From Syntrophomonadaceae bacterium (GTDB taxonomy: Bacteria > Bacillota > Dethiobacteria > DTU022): 6,139 nt of DNA. The DNA lies in NCBI GenBank assembly GCA_007119335.1, contig SKPU01000062.1, positions 1 through 6,139 on the forward strand. Reading direction: 5' to 3'. The notes beneath the pieces are model-generated. The model made no database searches. It saw only the letters and a list, made by a program, of their open reading frames with translations, and was not told the origin of the DNA. Every line of letters starts with the position of its first letter. The stretch's first letter is position 1. Below, piece by piece: positions 1 through 6,139 of the stretch. The position numbers were made by a program, and so were the translations under genes.

Positions 1-1965
1 CTCGGACAATGGCACAGCTCCCCGGACAACCTGATGACCACTTTTCAGTTCGGTGCCAAGAATCCTGCCCCTGCGTCCTGTAAAATCGCCAATTATATCA
101 CCAAGATACTCCTCTGGAGCTGAAACCTCTACCTTCATAACCGGTTCCAAAAGAACCGGACTTGCTTTAGAAATAGCAGTTTTCAGTGCCTTTGATCCGG
201 CAATGCTGAAAGCCATTTCAGAAGAATCCACTTCATGGAATGAACCATCAACCAGCACCACTTTTATGTCTAAAACCGGGTAGCCACCCAAAACGCCATT
301 TTGAGCCGCCTCTCGCACTCCGGCTTCAACGGCTGGAATAAATTCTTTGGGAATTGCCCCGCCGAAAATCTTATTTTCAAACACCAGACCTTCGCCAGCT
401 TCAAGTGGCATAAGTTCAATTTTTACATGACCATACTGACCGCGTCCACCAGACTGACGCACAAAACGACCTTCGGCCGTTGCTTCGCTCTTAATAGTCT
501 CCTTATAAGCGACCTGTGGTTTACCCACATTGGCCTGAACCTTAAATTCCCGCAGCAACCGGTCAACAATAATCTCTAAGTGAAGTTCACCCATACCTGA
601 AATTATAGTTTGCCCGGTTTCCTTGTCGCTAAAAATCTGAAAAGTAGGATCCTCTTCAGCCAGGTATTGCATTGAAACAGTCATTTTATCTTGATCAGCT
701 TTTGTTTTTGGCTCAATAGCAATGGAGATAACCGGTTCCGGAAACTGGATATTCTCCAGAACAATCGGACTGTCGATGGCACATAAAGATTCGCCAGTGC
801 TGATTTCTTTCGGACCGGCAATTGCCAAAATATCACCGGTCATAGCTTCATCAATTTCTTCCCGGAAGTTGGCGTGCATCCTGATTAACCTACTGATGCG
901 CTGCCTTTTTTGACGGGTTGAATTAAGCAGGGTTGAACCCTTCTTTATGGTTCCTGAATAAATCCGGGCAAATGCAATCTTACCAACATATGGATCAATC
1001 ATAATTTTAAATACCAGCGCTGAAAACGGAGCATCGTTTGCCGGTAGGCGAAAGTCTTCCTCCCCTGTTTTAGGGTTGGCTCCCTTGACAGCGCCAACCT
1101 CAACCGGGGAAGGCAGGAAATTTACCACTGCATCGAGCAGGGGTTGAACACCCTTGTTGCGATATGAAGAGCCGCAAAGCACGGGAACCAGGCTGTGATG
1201 AATAGTAGCTTTGCGCAAGGCCCGGTAAATTTCCGCTGCGCTAATTTCTTCTCCATTAAAATACTTCTCCATTAAATCGTCATCATATTCAGCTACCGCT
1301 TCAATAATTTTTTCCCGGTAGTCACTTACCTGTTCCTTCATCCCCTCTGGTATATCTGTTTCGGTACTGCGTGTTCCAAGATCATCTTCATACATGATTG
1401 CCCGCTCACTTATTAAATCGACTGCTCCTGCGAAACTGCTTTCTTTACCAATAGGCAGTTGAATAGGAAGAGCATGCGCATGCAATCTCTCCTGAAGCTG
1501 ACGTAAAACACTAAAGAAATCGGCTCCTACAGCATCCATCTTGTTGATATATGCCAGGCGGGGCACATGGTAGCGATCAGCTTGACGCCAGACTGTTTCT
1601 GACTGGGCTTCTACTCCGCCTTTGGCGCAAAATACTGCGACCACGCCGTCAAGAACCCGCATCGAACGTTCAACTTCTACCGTAAAGTCCACGTGTCCGG
1701 GCGTGTCTATAATGTTAATTAAATTGTCCCGCCAGTGGCAAGAAGTAGCCGCTGAAGTGATGGTGATACCGCGTTCCTGTTCCTGGGCCATCCAGTCCAT
1801 TGTTGCCGTCCCGTCATGCACTTCGCCCAGTTTATGAAGCCGGCCAGAGTAAAAAAGGATCCTCTCGGTGGTAGTTGTTTTACCGGCATCGATATGAGCA
1901 GCAATCCCTATATTGCGTACATTGTTCAAATTTGGTTCCTTGTTATTAGTTTTTTCTTTACTCAT
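1..1965 (-). CDS. fusA: Translation elongation factor G (EF-G), 3' end cut by window edge
   Basis: Cytoplasmic translational GTPase that drives tRNA-mRNA translocation on the ribosome and, with RRF, ribosome recycling. My translation from ATG at 1965 gives 655 uninterrupted codons to base 1. The GTPase motifs are the P-loop AHIDAGKTT (residues 23-31), switch I RGITIT (65-70), DTPGH with catalytic His91 (87-91), NKMD (141-144) and a G5 region CGSS (264-267; usually GSA). Domain II/III signatures follow, including [10 protein letters not shown] (455-464). Domain IV shows GGRGQYGHV (506-514) and the tip loop HEVDSSE (577-583), whose His matches the decoding-site histidine. The sequence stops at VPLSE, just before the expected FGYAT, so about 35-45 residues are missing on the left. 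The start is set by a strong Shine-Dalgarno six bases upstream. The N-terminus is about six residues longer than in B. subtilis. It lies 48 bases after rpsG, the normal str-operon place. Several core positions differ from typical Firmicute EF-G (see findings). The EF-G identity is certain; the subfamily is not. Confidence 0.97.
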   Translation of the reverse strand, partial: MSKEKTNNKEPNLNNVRNIGIAAHIDAGKTTTTERILFYSGRLHKLGEVHDGTATMDWMAQEQERGITITSAATSCHWRDNLINIIDTPGHVDFTVEVERSMRVLDGVVAVFCAKGGVEAQSETVWRQADRYHVPRLAYINKMDAVGADFFSVLRQLQERLHAHALPIQLPIGKESSFAGAVDLISERAIMYEDDLGTRSTETDIPEGMKEQVSDYREKIIEAVAEYDDDLMEKYFNGEEISAAEIYRALRKATIHHSLVPVLCGSSYRNKGVQPLLDAVVNFLPSPVEVGAVKGANPKTGEEDFRLPANDAPFSALVFKIMIDPYVGKIAFARIYSGTIKKGSTLLNSTRQKRQRISRLIRMHANFREEIDEAMTGDILAIAGPKEISTGESLCAIDSPIVLENIQFPEPVISIAIEPKTKADQDKMTVSMQYLAEEDPTFQIFSDKETGQTIISGMGELHLEIIVDRLLREFKVQANVGKPQVAYKETIKSEATAEGRFVRQSGGRGQYGHVKIELMPLEAGEGLVFENKIFGGAIPKEFIPAVEAGVREAAQNGVLGGYPVLDIKVVLVDGSFHEVDSSEMAFSIAGSKALKTAISKASPVLLEPVMKVEVSAPEEYLGDIIGDFTGRRGRILGTELKSGHQVVRGAVPLSE

Positions 1966-1971
1966 GTCGCC

Positions 1972-1979
1972 CCTCCTTT
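1972..1979 (-). promoter_or_regulatory. Ribosome-binding site of fusA
   Basis: AAAGGAGG on the minus strand, six bases before the ATG at 1965. It fixes the fusA start. No other in-frame start nearby has a comparable site. The rest of the 48-base rpsG-fusA gap is AT-rich and shows no promoter or hairpin that I can support. Confidence 0.9.
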
Positions 1980-2013
1980 CGTTTAGACTTAAAATTTAAA
2001 TAGATTACTTTCC

Positions 2014-2503
<490 letters not shown>

Positions 2504-2512
2504 ACTTTTTTC

Positions 2513-2887
2513 CTACGTTTTCGGCTTTTTCGTGCCGTATTTCGAGCGTCCCTGAGCCCTGTTTTCCACTCCAGCTGCATCGAGAGCGCCCCTTACCAGG
2601 TGATAACGCACTCCCGGCAAATCCTTGACCCGACCTCCCCTGACCAAAACAACTGAGTGCTCCTGCAGGTTGTGCCCGATACCGGGAATGTAGGCTGTCG
2701 CTTCTATCCCATTGGTCAGGCGGACTCTGGCAATTTTGCGTAAAGCTGAGTTCGGTTTTTTCGGGGTAGTAGTTGATACCCTGGTGCAGACACCCCTTTT
2801 CTGTGGCGAACGGCCCAGTGCCGGTGCATTTCTTTTTTTGGTGATCTGTTTACGCCCTTTACGAACCAACTGATTAATTGTCGGCAT
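2513..2887 (-). CDS. rpsL: 30S ribosomal protein S12
   Basis: Decoding-centre protein of the 30S subunit that contributes to tRNA-selection accuracy and is the classical target region for streptomycin-resistance mutations. The product is 124 residues, normal for the family, and collinear with E. coli S12. Conserved blocks are [12 protein letters not shown] at the N-terminus, [10 protein letters not shown] (28-37), [13 protein letters not shown] (39-51), [15 protein letters not shown] (71-85) and [10 protein letters not shown] (87-96). Residues that mutate to streptomycin resistance or dependence are wild type here: Lys43, Lys88 and Pro91 in Met-counted numbering. Asp89, which is methylthiolated in some bacteria, is present. 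The stop codon is TAG. The gene starts 12 bases after the L7Ae-like gene and its ribosome-binding site overlaps that gene's stop, suggesting coupled translation. Confidence 0.99.
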   Translation of the reverse strand: MPTINQLVRKGRKQITKKRNAPALGRSPQKRGVCTRVSTTTPKKPNSALRKIARVRLTNGIEATAYIPGIGHNLQEHSVVLVRGGRVKDLPGVRYHLVRGALDAAGVENRAQGRSKYGTKKPKT

Positions 2888-2893
2888 TAGTCC

Positions 2894-2901
2894 ACCTCCT
2901 T
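2894..2901 (-). promoter_or_regulatory. Ribosome-binding site of rpsL overlapping upstream stop codon
   Basis: The minus strand reads TAAGGAGGTGGACTAATG. The TAA stop of the L7Ae-like gene (2902-2900) shares two bases with the near-perfect Shine-Dalgarno AAGGAGGT. GGAGG ends seven bases before the rpsL ATG at 2887. A ribosome terminating on the upstream gene would be positioned on this site, consistent with translational coupling. Confidence 0.93.
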
Positions 2902-3148
2902 AATTTTCTTTAATGGCAGCAGTTGCTGCTTTTACCTTTATTCCAAACATTTTTCCAAGTTGAAGCATTGTATCGACATACTCAGGCTCTATGTTTTTCG
3001 CCTCGCACAAAGCTAATACCGGTCGAATTACTTTGTACTCTGCATCACTTGCAATAAAAACCTGGTGAGCTTCACCCTTCTCCAGAGCTTTTATCGTCTC
3101 TTTAGTCCCCACTACTTTTTGCCGGCCGTTATTTTTCTGCTCATCCAC
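2900..3148 (-). CDS. rplGB: L7Ae-family RNA-binding protein (YbxF/RplGB type)
   Basis: Small L7Ae/L30e/S12e/Gadd45-fold protein. Family members in Firmicutes bind kink-turn RNA, and B. subtilis YbxF associates with ribosomes; the cellular role is not settled. The assigned product is 82 residues, the length of B. subtilis YbxF. The RNA-contacting N-terminal motif VGTKETIKALEKG (13-25) is well conserved, followed by a VFIASDA strand and a C-terminal TMLQLGKMFGIKV segment. That last segment normally reads like CGI(E/D)VGAA; here it is FGIKVKAA. I chose the GTG at 3148. It gives the family length, has purine-rich AAGGATGGGGTG upstream (GGGGTG ends 8 bases away), and lies about 57-60 bases inside the predicted transcript. 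The alternative GTG at 3205 would add 19 residues but coincides with the predicted transcription start and has no ribosome-binding site. The position between rpoC and rpsL is the usual Firmicute one. Confidence 0.9.
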   Translation of the reverse strand: MDEQKNNGRQKVVGTKETIKALEKGEAHQVFIASDAEYKVIRPVLALCEAKNIEPEYVDTMLQLGKMFGIKVKAATAAIKEN

Positions 3149-3149
3149 T

Positions 3150-3184
3150 GGAAAGGCACCCCATCCTTCTTGTAAAACCTCTCC
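3150..3184 (-). promoter_or_regulatory. Candidate leader hairpin with the ribosome-binding site in its loop
   Basis: On the minus strand GGAGAGG (3184-3178) can pair with CCTTTCC (3156-3150), giving seven pairs including one G-U. The 21-base loop (3177-3157) contains AAGGATGGGGTG, the only plausible ribosome-binding site for the GTG at 3148, which begins one base after the stem. Such a structure could modulate initiation of the L7Ae-like gene. The pairing is visible by eye; its stability and function are inference. Confidence 0.4.
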
Positions 3185-3207
3185 AAGTGCATCTTTATGA
3201 CGCACCT
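3185..3207 (-). promoter_or_regulatory. Candidate 5'-terminal mRNA hairpin
   Basis: On the minus strand AGGTGCGTC (3207-3199) can pair with GATGCACTT (3193-3185) around an ATAAA loop, nine pairs with two G-U. It begins at the predicted transcription start of the downstream promoter, so it would cap the 5' end of the transcript. It could protect the message from decay or form part of a regulatory leader. There is no run of T after it, so it is not an attenuator-type terminator on its own. Confidence 0.4.
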
Positions 3208-3211
3208 TAAG

Positions 3212-3240
3212 ATTTTAACACCGTATACAACCCTTGTCAA
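3212..3240 (-). promoter_or_regulatory. Strong sigma-A type promoter for L7Ae-like gene-rpsL-rpsG-fusA
   Basis: A perfect -35 TTGACA (3240-3235) and a -10 TAAAAT (3217-3212, five of six to consensus) are separated by exactly 17 bases. An extended -10 TG (3220-3219) precedes the -10. Immediately upstream, 3241-3270 is AT-rich with A and T runs (for example ATTTTTTAA), like an UP element. Transcription should start near 3208-3205. No convincing terminator lies between the rpoC stop and this promoter, so the str genes would be served both by this promoter and by read-through from rpoBC. This fits the greater need for ribosomal proteins and EF-G than for RNA polymerase. Confidence 0.87.
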
Positions 3241-3277
3241 TTAAAAAATGTCTTTTTCAATAATATTTCAGAGACCG

Positions 3278-6139
3278 TCAGTCTTCAAAAACCTCAGGAT
3301 CTTCTTCGAGACCCTCCGGTCTTTGATCGCCTGTAGATACAACAGCCGTTTCCTCTGTATCAAGCCCCAGATCAGCTACCGGCTTTGCTTCCGTCTCCGG
3401 TTCCGGCTCCATTCCAAGTGGATAGACCTTGATATCACGGTAACGGGTCATTCCCGTGCCGGCAGGGATCAGCTTGCCTATAATAACATTTTCTTTCAGG
3501 CCAAGCAGCTTGTCATGACGGCCTTTGATCGATGCTTCGGTTAAAACCCGGGTAGTCTCCTGGAACGAAGCCGCCGAAAGGAATGATTCTGTGGCCAGGG
3601 AGGTCTTGGTAATCCCGAGCAGTAATGGTCTGGCTATCGCCGGACTTCCTCCCTCTTCCACTACTCCGGCATTGATCTCTTCAAAAACATAGCTGTCCAG
3701 CATACCACCGGGGAGAAGATCTGTATCGCCGGGATCATCAACTTTTACTTTTTTAAGCATCTGGCGTACAATAATCTCAATATGTTTATCACTGATATCA
3801 ACACCCTGCATCTTATAAACCCACTGAACTTCTTTAAGCATGTAGAGCTGAACCCCCCGCACACCTTTAACCTTCAGCAATTCGTGCGGGTTAACCGAGC
3901 CCTCGGTAAGTTCGTCACCGGCATTGATCTGCTGACCACTTTCAACCTTAATCCGGGCTCCGTAAGGAATCGGATAAACCCGGCTTTCATTATACTCAGA
4001 AGTAAGCCTGATTTCACGCTTATAACGAGTTTCGATAACTTCTGTTTCTCCGGCGATTTCGGCAATCAGCGACTGCCCCTTTGGTTTACGTGCTTCAAAC
4101 AGCTCTTCAACCCGGGGCAAACCCTGAGTAATATCATCACCGGCAACACCACCTGTATGGAAAGTCCGCATTGTTAACTGGGTTCCGGGTTCTCCGATTG
4201 ACTGCGCGGCAATAATGCCAACCGCCTCACCGACATTTACGATCTTTCCGTTAGCCAGATCACGTCCGTAACATTTCACACAAACACCATGCCGCGTCTT
4301 ACAGGTCAACACTGAACGGAAAAGAACCTCACTTATCCCTAAATCAACAATCTGCTGAGCCATTTCCTCCGTAATCAAAGTATCAGCCTCAATATACACT
4401 TCGCCTGTTTCAGGATGGTAGATCGGATCCATTGTATAGCGACCAACCACTCTTTTAGCAGCGTCCTCCAGGCTTTCATCATTTTCTAAGAATTCGCTGA
4501 GTCTGATCGATTGCCCGGTTCCGCAATCTTCTTCGCGGACGATGACATCCTGGACCACGTCTACCAAACGACGGGTCAGGTAACCGGAGTCAGCAGTTTT
4601 CAGGGCGGTATCAGCTAAACCTTTTCGCGCTCCGTGAGTCGAGATAAAATATTCGAGCACAGTCAGCCCTTCCCGGAAGTTCGCCCTAATCGGAATATCG
4701 ATAATCCGACCGGCAGGATCAGCCATTAAACCTCGCATCCCGGCCAGCTGAGTAATCTGAGATTCATTTCCGCGAGCGCCGGAATTGGCCATCATGTAAA
4801 TTGGGTTCAGTTCGTCCAACCCTTGCATCAAGGCTTTAGTTACCTCATCTTTCGCTGCGCCCCAGAGTTCAATAACCCGATCGTAGCGTTCCTTCTCGGT
4901 AATTAAACCCTGTTCATATTGCTGCTCGGCGCCTTCTACTCTTTCTTCCGCTCCCTGCAATATATCTTTTTTCTCAGGGGGAACTACAATATCGCTGACT
5001 GCAACAGTAGCCCCTGCCACAGTAGCATAATGGAAACCAAGTTTTTTAACCTGGTCCAAGATTTCTGCTGTTTTAGTATTTCCATACATCCGGTAACAGC
5101 GGGCAATAAGTTCTGCCAGAAAGTCTTTTCTAATCGACTTATTACGCGGCAACTCCTGCAGAACCTGCTGCGGATTAAACCCTTTAAATGGTAGAAAGTT
5201 ATCTTCGGGCAGGGAATTGCTAAAATCTGCATTATTCATGTATGGGAAATCTTTGGGAAACACCTCATTAAAAATAATTTTCCCGACCGTGGTAATCAGA
5301 TATTTTTTACGGCGCATAAATTCACGCCCCTTGAAACCGCCGGCCCGGACAAAAATGCGGGCCTGTAAACTGAGATAACCCAGGTTGTAAGCAGTTACCG
5401 CTTCATCAGGATCAGGGAATACCTTGCCTTCACCCTGCACCCCTTCTTTTTCAAAAGTCAGGTAGTAACAACCAAGCACCATATCCTGAGTCGGGGTAGT
5501 TACCGGACGTCCTTCTTTCGGGTTAAGAATGTTGTGGGCAGACAACATTAGCAAACGTGCTTCAGCCTGCGCTTCAGCAGAGAGAGGCACGTGTACAGCC
5601 ATCTGGTCACCGTCAAAGTCAGCGTTATAAGCAGCGCAGACCAGGGGGTGAATTTGAATAGCGCGACCTTCAACCAGGACCGGTTCAAAAGCCTGAATAC
5701 CAAGACGGTGCAAGGTGGGTGCGCGGTTTAAAAGCACCGGGTGATCCTTGATTACTTCCTCCAGGACATCCCATACTTCGGGGCGCACTTTTTCAACCAT
5801 CCGTTTGGCACTTTTTATATTGTGAGCCTGACCGTCACTGACCAGACGCTTCATAACAAACGGCTTAAAAAGCTCAAGGGCCATCTCTTTGGGTAGTCCG
5901 CACTGATAAAGCTTAAGTTCAGGACCGACCACAATCACAGAACGACCGGAATAATCAACTCGTTTTCCGAGCAGGTTCTGGCGAAAACGCCCCTGTTTTC
6001 CTTTAAGCATATCACTTAAGGATTTTAGCGGGCGATTACCGGGACCGGTCACCGGACGACCACGACGGCCGTTGTCGATCAATGCATCAACTGCTTCCTG
6101 CAGCATTCGTTTTTCATTGCGAACAATAATATCCGGCGC
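3278..6139 (-). CDS. rpoC: DNA-directed RNA polymerase beta-prime subunit, 5' end cut by window edge
   Basis: Catalytic largest subunit of RNA polymerase. The frame is open from the right edge (beginning [11 protein letters not shown], 11 residues before the first Met at 6106) to TGA at 3280-3278, giving 953 residues. About 270-290 N-terminal residues, including the N-terminal zinc site and clamp, lie off the window. In fragment numbering the active-site NADFDGDQ is at 172-179 with its three Mg-binding aspartates. The bridge-helix region spans about 494-533 ([10 protein letters not shown], then [10 protein letters not shown]). The second zinc site Cys539/613/620/623 has the same spacing as in E. 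coli (74, 7, 3). The trigger loop TMRTFHTGG starts at 656 and continues without the large E. coli-type insertion. The protein ends with a 44-residue acidic tail (910-953; 16 acidic, 2 basic residues), longer than in B. subtilis. rpoB should lie upstream, beyond the right edge. Confidence 0.99.
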   Translation of the reverse strand, partial: APDIIVRNEKRMLQEAVDALIDNGRRGRPVTGPGNRPLKSLSDMLKGKQGRFRQNLLGKRVDYSGRSVIVVGPELKLYQCGLPKEMALELFKPFVMKRLVSDGQAHNIKSAKRMVEKVRPEVWDVLEEVIKDHPVLLNRAPTLHRLGIQAFEPVLVEGRAIQIHPLVCAAYNADFDGDQMAVHVPLSAEAQAEARLLMLSAHNILNPKEGRPVTTPTQDMVLGCYYLTFEKEGVQGEGKVFPDPDEAVTAYNLGYLSLQARIFVRAGGFKGREFMRRKKYLITTVGKIIFNEVFPKDFPYMNNADFSNSLPEDNFLPFKGFNPQQVLQELPRNKSIRKDFLAELIARCYRMYGNTKTAEILDQVKKLGFHYATVAGATVAVSDIVVPPEKKDILQGAEERVEGAEQQYEQGLITEKERYDRVIELWGAAKDEVTKALMQGLDELNPIYMMANSGARGNESQITQLAGMRGLMADPAGRIIDIPIRANFREGLTVLEYFISTHGARKGLADTALKTADSGYLTRRLVDVVQDVIVREEDCGTGQSIRLSEFLENDESLEDAAKRVVGRYTMDPIYHPETGEVYIEADTLITEEMAQQIVDLGISEVLFRSVLTCKTRHGVCVKCYGRDLANGKIVNVGEAVGIIAAQSIGEPGTQLTMRTFHTGGVAGDDITQGLPRVEELFEARKPKGQSLIAEIAGETEVIETRYKREIRLTSEYNESRVYPIPYGARIKVESGQQINAGDELTEGSVNPHELLKVKGVRGVQLYMLKEVQWVYKMQGVDISDKHIEIIVRQMLKKVKVDDPGDTDLLPGGMLDSYVFEEINAGVVEEGGSPAIARPLLLGITKTSLATESFLSAASFQETTRVLTEASIKGRHDKLLGLKENVIIGKLIPAGTGMTRYRDIKVYPLGMEPEPETEAKPVADLGLDTEETAVVSTGDQRPEGLEEDPEVFED

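Noticed and set aside
301..579. Plus-strand frames opposite fusA (also at 53-283, 722-913 and 1622-1837)
   Set aside because: All are antisense to an intact EF-G reading frame and have no recognisable product.
1472..1483. Perfect 12-base palindrome GCATGCGCATGC
   Set aside because: It lies inside fusA and encodes an ordinary His-Ala-His stretch; a single short palindrome in coding DNA is likely chance.
1719..1904. 61-codon minus-strand frame inside fusA
   Set aside because: It is in a different frame from the EF-G G domain, which reads through the same bases with all GTPase motifs; a shadow.
1..1965. fusA as a pseudogene or frameshifted gene, since no complete open frame ends in the window
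   Set aside because: The frame reads cleanly for 655 codons with all motifs in order; it lacks a stop only because the window ends.
3150..3208. Canonical kink-turn in the leader that the L7Ae-like protein could bind
   Set aside because: I looked for a three-base bulge followed by tandem G-A pairs between two stems and could not place one convincingly; the leader idea is kept without this claim.
3241..3290. Possible rpoC terminator
   Set aside because: Only a four-pair AGAC/GTCT stem over the stop codon without a T run, and a weak A/T-only AAAAA-GACA-TTTTT pairing, are visible. Neither is a convincing intrinsic terminator, and the AT-rich stretch is better explained as promoter-upstream DNA.
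3782..4177. 131-codon open frame on the plus strand inside rpoC
   Set aside because: It is antisense to the conserved RpoC trigger-loop and downstream region, the product resembles no family I know, and strong codon constraint on rpoC explains the open frame.

Overview
The window is one compact, conserved housekeeping block with every gene on the minus strand. In transcription order, from the right edge to the left, it holds rpoC (5' end off the right edge), a small L7Ae-family gene (ybxF/rplGB type), rpsL, rpsG and fusA (3' end off the left edge). This is the rpoBC/str arrangement typical of Firmicutes, in which an L7Ae-like gene sits between rpoC and rpsL. The beta-prime protein has no large insertion in the trigger loop (unlike the E. 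coli type), Shine-Dalgarno sites are strong and the GC content is moderate. Together these suggest a Clostridia-like Firmicute. The genus cannot be named from this sequence, and a metagenomic or uncultured lineage is possible. By analogy, rpoB should lie beyond the right edge and tuf may lie beyond the left edge.

Layout on the minus strand: rpoC occupies 6139-3278. A 129-base gap follows (3277-3149), holding an excellent housekeeping promoter (TTGACA, 17-bp spacer, TAAAAT, with an extended -10 TG and AT-rich DNA upstream). Its transcript would start near 3208-3205 and begin with two adjacent potential hairpins. The second hairpin carries the ribosome-binding site in its loop. The L7Ae-like gene is best read as 3148-2900 from a GTG, because the longer reading from 3205 would begin at the transcription start with no ribosome-binding site. 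rpsL (2887-2513), rpsG (2484-2014) and fusA (1965-1) follow with gaps of 12, 28 and 48 bases, each preceded by a Shine-Dalgarno sequence.

The genes supply transcription (RNA polymerase beta-prime) and translation (S12 and S7 of the 30S subunit, the translocase EF-G, and an RNA-binding L7Ae-like protein). The internal promoter lets the ribosomal part be expressed above the polymerase part, while the absence of a clear terminator after rpoC leaves read-through possible. fusA reads cleanly from 1965 to 1 as 655 codons without frameshift or stop.

I saw no mobile element, CRISPR, tRNA, rRNA or exotic system. The points worth a second look are the promoter and leader, a somewhat divergent EF-G, and an acidic extension on RpoC.
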